A program made the position numbers and the translations under genes. A stretch of 6,320 nucleotides of DNA from NCBI GenBank assembly GCA_028282185.1, contig JANQIJ010000105.1:1-6320 (forward strand), given 5' to 3'. The notes beneath the pieces were generated by a model, which saw only the letters and a program-made list of their open reading frames with translations, made no database searches and was not told the DNA's origin. The stretch is from Rhodospirillales bacterium (GTDB lineage Bacteria > Pseudomonadota > Alphaproteobacteria > Rhodospirillales > Casp-alpha2). Shown here one piece after another: positions 1 through 6,320 of this stretch; within the stretch, counting starts at the first letter, position 1, and each line of letters starts with the position of its first letter.

Positions 1-19
1 AACCCCCCTGTGGTCTTAA

Positions 20-37
20 TTGCCCCGCGAGGGGCAA
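20..37 (-). terminator. Probable hairpin terminator after thiC
   Basis: Seven-base inverted repeat (TTGCCCC / GGGGCAA) around a 4-base loop, starting one base beyond the thiC stop codon. Read on the minus strand, the stem is followed by TTAAGACC, so the U-tract is poor. It may be a weak intrinsic terminator or a 3'-end stabilising hairpin. On the plus strand no T-run follows it. The position directly after the stop supports a transcript-end role, which is inferred from structure only. Confidence 0.5.
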
Positions 38-38
38 G

Positions 39-1898
<1,860 letters not shown>

Positions 1899-1903
1899 GA
1901 ATA

Positions 1904-1957
1904 CTCTCCCAAGGCAAAAAAACAGCGGACTGATCTTGGGAGACGCAGCGGGGAGAG
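1904..1957 (-). promoter_or_regulatory. thiC expression platform: ribosome-binding site sequestered by hairpin
   Basis: Minus-strand leader between aptamer and thiC. The ribosome-binding site GGGAGAG occupies 1904-1910. A 9-base perfect inverted repeat, TCTCCCAAG (1935-1943) and CTTGGGAGA (1905-1913), would bury most of it in a stem. A second segment further upstream, CTCTCCC (1951-1957), is also perfectly complementary to the full GGGAGAG. The loop of the 9-base stem contains a run of seven T (1916-1922), but no good terminator stem precedes it. The layout therefore favours control of translation initiation over attenuation. Pairings are seen in the sequence; which one forms with or without TPP is inference. 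Confidence 0.6.
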
Positions 1958-1961
1958 AAAT

Positions 1962-1976
1962 TGAGGTTCGTCCTCA
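1962..1976 (-). other. Small hairpin just downstream of the TPP aptamer
   Basis: On the minus strand, TGAGG-ACGAA-CCTCA forms a 5-bp stem with a 5-base loop, followed by ATTTC. It sits between the aptamer's closing stem and the hairpin that covers the thiC ribosome-binding site. It may be a spacer or switching element of the expression platform. It is short and could also be chance. Confidence 0.3.
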
Positions 1977-1979
1977 GGA

Positions 1980-2066
1980 CGTTCCAATCCCTTCGCCGGC
2001 ATGACCCGGATCAGGTTCGGCGGGTTTAGGCGCACCGGATCGCGCCAATCTCAGCCCCCCATCGCC
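1980..2066 (-). promoter_or_regulatory. TPP riboswitch (THI box) of thiC
   Basis: The aptamer reads on the minus strand towards thiC. Hallmarks in order: CTGAGA (2049-2054), the pyrimidine-sensing junction; ACCC, the 3' side of stem P2; AACCTGATCCGGGTCATGCC, matching the conserved P4-P5 core; then GGCGAAGGGA, the end of the aptamer. The six G before CTGAGA (2055-2060) can pair with ACCC as P2. CGAT (2061-2064) can pair with ATTG (1985-1988) as a short P1 closing the aptamer. A hairpin GGCGC/GCGCC lies between CTGAGA and ACCC (2029-2046), whereas there is no room for a P3 hairpin on the 5' side of CTGAGA. TPP binding is expected to lower thiC expression. Family assignment is secure; exact ends are approximate. 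Confidence 0.95.
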
Positions 2067-2272
2067 GCATACTTGGTGGTCGCCAGTTTGGTGATCACAC
2101 GGGCCAGGCGGGGACACCCCGTCGGAACGCAAACAGCCTGGGCCTTTCGGCGGTGAACGTCAAGCAAAAGCGGGCGCGCGACCGATCCCTTTCCGGCATG
2201 CGGGAGGCAGTCGGCCGCCTCAATCACGGCCCCGTGTTTCCCGGACGGGCCGGAATCTGCTATCATCCGGCC

Positions 2273-2791
2273 ATGCGCTTTCTCATTCTATCGGTGGCGC
2301 TGGGCCTTGGCTTGGCGCCCGCGATGTTCGCAAAGGCGGAAGAGACCTTGGAAGGAAAGGTCTGCATCGTCGACGGCGACACCCTGATGTTCGGCGGCAA
2401 GCGCCGGCACACCAAATGCGTCGAGGGTCAGAGCGTCGATCTTTGGGGCGTTGCCGCGTTTCGTTTGAAACAGCTGTGCCGCCATCCCAACGGCCGCAAC
2501 GTGCTCTGCGGCCGGTATTCCGCGGCCATGCTGATGGAGCAGACGAAGAAGGAGGACATCCGCTGCGTCTTGAAGGCGCCCCGTCCCGACGGCACGCAAA
2601 CGGCGGAATGCCACGTCGGGGCGAAGAACCTGAACCGCCACATGGTGGAAAACGGATATGCGCTCGCCTACCGTCCGGACACCGAGCGCTATACCGCCTA
2701 CGAAGCCATCGCCAAGCAGGGTAACAAGGGCATGTGGGTGACCACATTCGTCGAACCCTGGCGGGGTGCCGCCAAGGCGAAAGCCAAGTAG
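2273..2791 (+). CDS. Exported SNase-fold (thermonuclease-like) protein, catalytic residues replaced
   Basis: The 172-residue product starts with a clear signal peptide (hydrophobic residues 3-19, likely cleavage after AKA at 20-22), so it should be periplasmic or secreted. The mature part follows the staphylococcal-nuclease-like pattern: VDGDT (33-37), a GVAA-F block at 59-63 where GIDAPE is usual, a Cys pair C69/C79, C98/C113, then LNRHMVENGYALAYR (120-134) and a GMW motif (153-155). Aligned to S. aureus nuclease, Arg35, Asp40, Glu43 and Arg87 correspond to D56, A61, R64 and T108; only the Asp21 equivalent (D36) remains. Hydrolytic activity is therefore doubtful. C31 and C49 add to a total of six Cys, suggesting disulfides. 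The start chosen is the ATG directly before the signal peptide; the open frame extends upstream to a GTG at 2153, but that extension does not look like protein. No good ribosome-binding site is visible. The gene is 46 bases upstream of fetA and could share its transcript. Confidence 0.85.
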   Translation: MRFLILSVALGLGLAPAMFAKAEETLEGKVCIVDGDTLMFGGKRRHTKCVEGQSVDLWGVAAFRLKQLCRHPNGRNVLCGRYSAAMLMEQTKKEDIRCVLKAPRPDGTQTAECHVGAKNLNRHMVENGYALAYRPDTERYTAYEAIAKQGNKGMWVTTFVEPWRGAAKAKAK

Positions 2792-2837
2792 CCAGCGACG
2801 TTCTGTCCCCTTACACTTCCGATCATGTTGAGGCTTC

Positions 2838-3452
2838 ATGCTGACGATTGAAGGCCTGTCGGCGCGTCTGGTGCAGGTCGGTGCGCTGGAGCTGGCCGCC
2901 GGCGATTGCGTCTGTGTCATGGGCGCGTCGGGATCGGGGAAGAGCCTGCTGCTCCGCGCCGTCGCCGATCTGGACCCGTCGGACGGGCGGGTCGCGCTCG
3001 ACGGTCAAGACCGCGGCGACATGAGCGGTCCGGAATGGCGCCGCCGGGTGATCTACGTGGGTCCGGAATCCGGATGGTGGGCGGACCGGGTCGGTGCCCA
3101 TTTCCGCTATCCGGAAGCGCTCACCGGATTGTTGCTGCGCCTGGGGTTCTCTCAGGACTGCATGAACTGGCCGGTCAGTCGGCTGTCCACCGGCGAGCGT
3201 CAACGCCTGGCCATCGTCCGCGCCATGGATCGGGGCCCCCGGGTGTTGTTGATGGACGAGCCGACGGGCGCCTTGGATCAGGAATCGACCGCCCGGGTCG
3301 AAGGCATCGCCCATGATTTCCTTCAGGACGGCGGCATCATCCTGATGGCGACCCATGAGAAGGATCAGGTGGCGCGCATTGCCACGCGCCTGATGCATAT
3401 GTCGGACGGCCGCCTGACCCCGACTGGCCCCCCCGAAAGTACCCCCGCATGA
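2838..3452 (+). CDS. fetA: ABC transporter ATP-binding protein, FetA-like (metal/iron export)
   Basis: A 204-residue cytoplasmic nucleotide-binding subunit expected to pair with the membrane protein encoded next. In E. coli the FetAB pair is a putative iron exporter linked to oxidative-stress resistance; transfer of that substrate here is inference. Visible motifs: Walker A GASGSGKS (29-36), signature LSTGE (116-120, with T in place of the usual first G), Walker B VLLMDE (136-141), D-loop ALD (145-147) and switch His H173 in ATHEK. The Q-loop is unusual: after VIYV (71-74) the sequence runs GPESGWW, so the usual Gln position holds P76. The length fits this compact ATPase family. GAGG lies 4 bases before the ATG. 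Its stop codon overlaps the start of fetB by ATGA, indicating translational coupling. Confidence 0.93.
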   Translation: MLTIEGLSARLVQVGALELAAGDCVCVMGASGSGKSLLLRAVADLDPSDGRVALDGQDRGDMSGPEWRRRVIYVGPESGWWADRVGAHFRYPEALTGLLLRLGFSQDCMNWPVSRLSTGERQRLAIVRAMDRGPRVLLMDEPTGALDQESTARVEGIAHDFLQDGGIILMATHEKDQVARIATRLMHMSDGRLTPTGPPESTPA

Positions 3453-4264
3453 CCGCCGAAGCCGTCGAATTGGCGCCCCTGGATCTGGTCTTCGCGGCCT
3501 TGCTGCTAATCTTGAACGGGGCGCTCTCGATCTGGCTGCGGTTGGGAATTACCCGCTCCTTGTTCATCGCCGCGATCCGCATGGTCGCGCAATTACTGCT
3601 CATCGGCCTGGTCCTGAAATATCTGTTCGCCGTGCAATCGCCCTGGCTGACCCTGGGCGTCGTACTGGTCATGGTCTGCTTCGCCGGCTACGAGATCATG
3701 AACCGCCAGGACCGCAAGTTGACAGGCTGGTGGTCCTACGGCATCGGCGTTTCGACCATGACCTTCGCGGCGCTCACCGTGACGCTGCTGGCGCTGTCGA
3801 CGCAGATTCGCCCCGACCCCTGGTACGATCCGCGCTATGCCGTCCCGCTTCTCGGGATGATGCTGGGCAACGCCATGACCGGGATCAGCCTGGGCCTGAA
3901 CAACCTGCTCAACACGGTCAGCCGCGAACGCTGGGCGGTGGAGGCACAGATCGCGTTGGGTGAGACCCGCGACGTGGCGATGAAGCCGTTCATCCGCCGG
4001 GCCTTGAAAACGGCGTTGATGCCGACGATCAACTCCATGGCGGCGACGGGCGTGGTCTCGTTGCCGGGGATGATGACGGGCCAGATCCTGGCCGGCGCCG
4101 ACCCGATCCAGGCGGTGAAATACCAATTGCTGGTGATGTTTCTGATCGGCGGCGCCACGGGGATCGGCTCGGTCACCGCGATCTATGGCGTCGTCTGGCG
4201 GATCACCGATCCGCGCCACCGCTTGCGGCTCGACCGCATTTCGGAATCGACGGGGGCCGCATGA
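3449..4264 (+). CDS. fetB: UPF0014/FetB-family ABC transporter membrane subunit
   Basis: A 271-residue inner-membrane protein with about seven hydrophobic segments (approximately 12-31, 37-60, 66-85, 98-118, 130-152, 192-214 and 224-250). It carries the family's conserved blocks: PLLGMMLGNAMTGISLGLN (133-151), ALGETRD (169-175), and MPTINSM followed by SLPGMMTGQILAGADP (204-219). The plant aluminium-tolerance proteins STAR2/ALS3 belong to the same family. It should form the transport channel driven by the ATPase encoded just upstream. Its start overlaps the fetA stop, and its own stop overlaps the ATG of the next reading frame, so three frames are chained by ATGA overlaps. Family identity is secure; iron as substrate is inferred from E. 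coli. Confidence 0.95.
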   Translation: MTAEAVELAPLDLVFAALLLILNGALSIWLRLGITRSLFIAAIRMVAQLLLIGLVLKYLFAVQSPWLTLGVVLVMVCFAGYEIMNRQDRKLTGWWSYGIGVSTMTFAALTVTLLALSTQIRPDPWYDPRYAVPLLGMMLGNAMTGISLGLNNLLNTVSRERWAVEAQIALGETRDVAMKPFIRRALKTALMPTINSMAATGVVSLPGMMTGQILAGADPIQAVKYQLLVMFLIGGATGIGSVTAIYGVVWRITDPRHRLRLDRISESTGAA

Positions 4265-4413
4265 GCGAACCGCCGACCTCCGGCGCCACCATCCGCGCCG
4301 TTCGGTTGACCCCGGTCGTCGTGCCGATGGCGCGGCCCCTGGTCACCGCCGGCGGTGCTTTGACCAGCCGCGGGCCGTCGTCTAGGGTCGCGGCCTTGGA
4401 TTATCGGGACTGA
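4261..4413 (+). pseudogene. Remnant of a mandelate racemase/muconate lactonizing-type enzyme gene
   Basis: A 50-codon frame whose ATG overlaps the fetB stop. Residues about 10-36 (from TIRAVRLTPVVVPMARPLVT through GGALTS) match the N-terminal capping-domain start of mandelate racemase-type proteins of the enolase superfamily, where the next expected residues would be APLVLIDL or similar. Here the frame instead continues RGPSSRVAALDYRD and stops. Full members have about 350-400 residues with a barrel carrying the Lys/Asp/Glu/His catalytic and metal-binding groups; all of this is missing. The last residues before the stop may be the original C-terminus, which would make this an in-frame internal deletion of about 1 kb. 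The stop lies 5 bases before the dehydrogenase ATG, normal operon spacing. The product is unlikely to be an enzyme, but the short frame may still couple translation from fetB. Homology is judged by eye from a short stretch. Confidence 0.65.
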
Positions 4414-4418
4414 ATGGC

Positions 4419-5378
4419 ATGACCCAAAAGATCGTCTTCCTTGACCGCTCATCCCTGGCCCCGGGGACCGAGCTGCGCCGCCCGGATTTCGCCCACGACT
4501 GGACGGACCATGAGGTGACCGCGCCGGACCAGGTGGCGGCGCGGATCGCCGGGGCGACCATCGTCGTCTCCAACAAGGTGCCCGTGGGCGGCGCCGAAAT
4601 GGACGCGGCGCCGGGGCTCAAGCTGATCGCCGTCTGTGCGACGGGGACCGACATCATTGATCTGGTCGATGCACAGGCACGGGGTATCGCGGTTTGCAAT
4701 GTCCGCGGTTATGCCGCGACGTCGGTGCCGGAACACGTGTTCGGCCTGATCCTGGGGCTGCGCCGCCAGATCCTCGGCTACATGGCGGACGTCAAGGGCG
4801 GCAAATGGCAGGCGGCCGGCACCTATACTTTCTTCACCCATGAGCTCCGCGATCTGCATGGGTCGCGCCTGGGCGTCGTCGGTCGTGGCTCGCTCGGCCA
4901 GGGCGTGGCGCGGATCGCCCGGGGCTTCGGCATGGACGTCGTGTTCGCCGGACGCAAGGGCGATGCCGCACCGCCACCGGACCTTGTTCCGTTCGACGAG
5001 ATGGTTGAAACCGCCGATGCGATCACCCTGCATTGTCCGCTGACGCCGGAAACCCGGAACATGTTCGCGGCGGCCGAGTTCCGGCGCATGAAATCCTCGG
5101 CCCTGATCGTCAACACGGCCCGGGGCGGCTTGATCGAGGAGACGGACCTGACCCGGGCGCTGATCGATGGGGAGATCGCCGGCGCCGGCATCGATGTCGT
5201 GTCTTCGGAGCCGCCGCCCGCCGATCATCCGTTCATGGACCTCCTGGGGCGGCCAGATTTCATTCTGACGCCGCATACGGCCTGGGCCGGGCATACGGCG
5301 CGCAAGGCCATGGTCGATCAATTGATCGACAACCTGGACGCCTTTGTCGCCGGGCGGCCGCGAAACTTAGTGGTTTGA
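4419..5378 (+). CDS. D-2-hydroxyacid dehydrogenase, glycerate dehydrogenase/hydroxypyruvate reductase type
   Basis: A 319-residue cytoplasmic oxidoreductase that interconverts a D-2-hydroxyacid and its 2-keto acid, probably glycerate/hydroxypyruvate or glycolate/glyoxylate. The substrate-binding domain covers about 1-100 and 290-319, including the ATGTDIIDL block (74-82) and VRGYAATSVPEHVF (95-108). The Rossmann domain has GRGSLG (155-160), a GxGxxG motif. The catalytic set is complete: R235 in NTARGG, E264 in SSEPPP and H286 in TPHTAWA. At the end of the second Rossmann strand (FAGRKG, 176-181), G178 stands where related proteins usually have an acidic residue that favours NAD, and R179 follows; NADP use is possible. 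It lies 5 bases after the enolase-superfamily remnant and probably shares the fetA-fetB transcript. The substrate is not fixed by the sequence. Confidence 0.93.
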   Translation: MTQKIVFLDRSSLAPGTELRRPDFAHDWTDHEVTAPDQVAARIAGATIVVSNKVPVGGAEMDAAPGLKLIAVCATGTDIIDLVDAQARGIAVCNVRGYAATSVPEHVFGLILGLRRQILGYMADVKGGKWQAAGTYTFFTHELRDLHGSRLGVVGRGSLGQGVARIARGFGMDVVFAGRKGDAAPPPDLVPFDEMVETADAITLHCPLTPETRNMFAAAEFRRMKSSALIVNTARGGLIEETDLTRALIDGEIAGAGIDVVSSEPPPADHPFMDLLGRPDFILTPHTAWAGHTARKAMVDQLIDNLDAFVAGRPRNLVV

Positions 5379-5593
5379 TCCGTTGCCTTGACCGTGGTGA
5401 CCCAATTGTCCGGGATGCGCGGGTTCCCGGGCGCCACCCGGGGGGCGTGCAGTGTCCCCGCGCCTGGTCCGGCCATTATCCGGTTGCGTTCGGGCGGGGG
5501 CTCAGGCAAAAAGTGCGGCCAACGGGAAACATCCTATAACAACAAAAGTCCGAGGGCTGAGGGTGTCCGAAGTTTCTTTGTGAGGGGGCACTC
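5379..5593 (+). other. Non-coding spacer before the chemoreceptor gene
   Basis: About 215 bases with no credible gene on either strand. It contains a possible hairpin of two CCCGGG palindromes separated by CGCCA (5426-5442), without a T-run, so not a convincing terminator for the dehydrogenase gene. An AT-richer patch at 5527-5548 contains TATAAC (5535-5540), which could be a -10 element, but no good -35 lies 16-18 bases upstream and no sigma-28 or sigma-54 consensus is visible. The hexamer GTCCGA occurs twice (5548-5553 and 5565-5570). The ribosome-binding site GAGGGGG is at 5582-5588, 5 bases before the chemoreceptor ATG. Confidence 0.4.
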
Positions 5594-6320
5594 ATGCGTC
5601 TATCAATCGTCCAAAAAGTCGCCATCGGCAACGTCGGCCAGGCCATCGGTATTCTGGCCCTGATCGCCGCCTTCTGGGGGACCTACAACAGCTTTCAGGA
5701 CATTCGGTCGCAGGTCGATATGTCGCTCGAACGGAACATCGAGCACGTCGCCCATTTGACCGATGAACTTCGCGCTGTCTTGACCGAAGCCGGGGTCAGC
5801 CAAGCGCAAATGGTCCAGGTCAAGGCCAAGGTCACGGCGATGACGGATGAAACCATCGCCGCTGAAAAGGCCAGTGCCGCGTCGATCACCAACGTCATCG
5901 ACGCGGCGGTCGAGATCGGCATCTGGACCGTGATCCTGCGTGCGCTTTGGCAGTTGTTGCTGCTGGGCTATTACATGTTCCTGGCGCGGTTTACGCTGAA
6001 ACGGCCGCTGGACAATATCATCGAGGCGGCCGAGGAACTCGCCGGTGGTTCGCTCAAGGTGGACATTCCGGAAACCCATCGGACCGACGAAATCGGCGGC
6101 ATGGCCAAGGCGCTTGCCCATTGGAAGAAAAACGCCGTCGAGCGCCAGCGTCTGCGTGAACAGCAGATCCAGGAGCGGCGTGTCGCCGACCAGGAACGGA
6201 CCCGCGAGAGCTTCCTCATGGCCGACAAGGTCAAGGGCATCGCCCGTCGTTCGGTCGAACAAATTCAGCAGGCTTCCAGCCTGATGCAGGACACGGCCAA
6301 GGAAATGCATCGCGTCGCAG
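5594..6320 (+). CDS. Methyl-accepting chemotaxis protein, N-terminal part (runs off window)
   Basis: The first 242 codons of an inner-membrane chemoreceptor; the frame is open to the window edge. A short cytoplasmic start is followed by TM1 (about 8-30), a small periplasmic part of about 75 residues (31-107), TM2 (about 108-132) and a HAMP domain (about 132-185). The HAMP domain has the conserved proline P138 and the DEIGG element (165-169), which corresponds to the DExG signature. A charged coiled-coil linker (about 183-205) leads to a MADKVKGIARRSVEQIQQAS-type start of the signalling helix. The methylation helices and CheA/CheW-binding tip would lie beyond position 6320. The periplasmic part is predicted helical and much shorter than a typical four-helix or Cache sensor. 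It signals, presumably, to CheA and the flagellar motor. The ATG is supported by GAGGGGG 5 bases upstream. Without the distal part, another HAMP-containing transmitter is not strictly excluded, but the linker strongly favours a chemoreceptor. Confidence 0.88.
   Translation, partial: MRLSIVQKVAIGNVGQAIGILALIAAFWGTYNSFQDIRSQVDMSLERNIEHVAHLTDELRAVLTEAGVSQAQMVQVKAKVTAMTDETIAAEKASAASITNVIDAAVEIGIWTVILRALWQLLLLGYYMFLARFTLKRPLDNIIEAAEELAGGSLKVDIPETHRTDEIGGMAKALAHWKKNAVERQRLREQQIQERRVADQERTRESFLMADKVKGIARRSVEQIQQASSLMQDTAKEMHRVA

Noticed and set aside
1914..1934. T7 run in the thiC leader as an intrinsic terminator of a transcription-attenuation riboswitch.
   Set aside because: Only a 3-bp stem (CAG/CTG) precedes the T-run on the minus strand; the strong inverted repeat surrounds the T-run instead of preceding it.
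2135..2163. Possible thiC promoter on the minus strand: TTGACG (2158-2163) with a 17-base spacer to CAGGCT (2135-2140).
   Set aside because: The -35 is good (5 of 6) but the -10 matches at only two positions. It is a plausible place for a promoter but not supportable from sequence alone.
2238..2266. TATCAT at 2261-2266, just before the SNase-fold gene, as a -10 element giving a leaderless transcript.
   Set aside because: There is no recognisable -35 hexamer at the right distance; a single AT-rich hexamer is weak evidence.
4449..5321. Long minus-strand open frame (290 codons) opposite the dehydrogenase.
   Set aside because: It is antisense to a well-supported gene, rich in Arg/His/Asp as expected for a GC-rich shadow, with no domain pattern.
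5551..5586. Three GAGGG repeats and a doubled GTCCGA upstream of the chemoreceptor gene, considered as operator or regulator sites.
   Set aside because: The units are very short and G-rich, spacing is irregular, and one copy is simply the ribosome-binding site.
5388..5663. Plus-strand 91-codon open frame spanning the spacer and the start of the chemoreceptor gene.
   Set aside because: It overlaps the well-supported chemoreceptor start in another frame and has no recognisable protein character.

Overview
The window is GC-rich (roughly 60-65% by eye), densely coded DNA. The gene types and protein signatures fit an alphaproteobacterium, probably Rhodospirillales-like. This placement rests on protein style and codon use only; there is no rRNA or other taxonomic marker. 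It looks like ordinary chromosome, with no insertion sequence, phage gene, CRISPR array or tRNA.

Layout. (1) 1-2066, minus strand: thiC, the thiamine pyrimidine synthase, with a weak hairpin terminator after its stop. A clear TPP riboswitch lies in its leader, and a hairpin between aptamer and start codon can hide the thiC ribosome-binding site. (2) 2067-2272: a divergent intergenic region. (3) 2273-2791, plus strand: a small exported protein with the staphylococcal-nuclease (SNase) fold signature, in which every catalytic position I can align is replaced. (4) 2838-4413, plus strand: a tightly packed run of an ABC ATPase (FetA-like), its UPF0014 membrane partner (FetB-like; ATGA overlap), and a 50-codon remnant of a mandelate racemase/muconate lactonizing-type enzyme (again ATGA overlap). 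(5) 4419-5378: a D-2-hydroxyacid dehydrogenase of the glycerate dehydrogenase/hydroxypyruvate reductase type, 5 bases after the remnant. (6) 5379-5593: a non-coding spacer. (7) 5594-6320: the N-terminal part of a methyl-accepting chemotaxis protein that runs off the window.

How they work together. thiC is a self-contained thiamine-repressed unit. The plus-strand genes from fetA to the dehydrogenase look like one transcription unit: metal export first, then what was probably a sugar-acid or hydroxyacid dehydratase/racemase (now broken) next to a hydroxyacid dehydrogenase. The chemoreceptor has its own upstream space and ribosome-binding site and is probably separate.

I do not see a previously undescribed multi-gene system. 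The points most worth a second look are the catalytically stripped SNase-fold protein, the enolase-superfamily remnant between fetB and the dehydrogenase, and the architecture of the thiC leader. The Gln-less Q-loop in the ABC ATPase is a smaller oddity.
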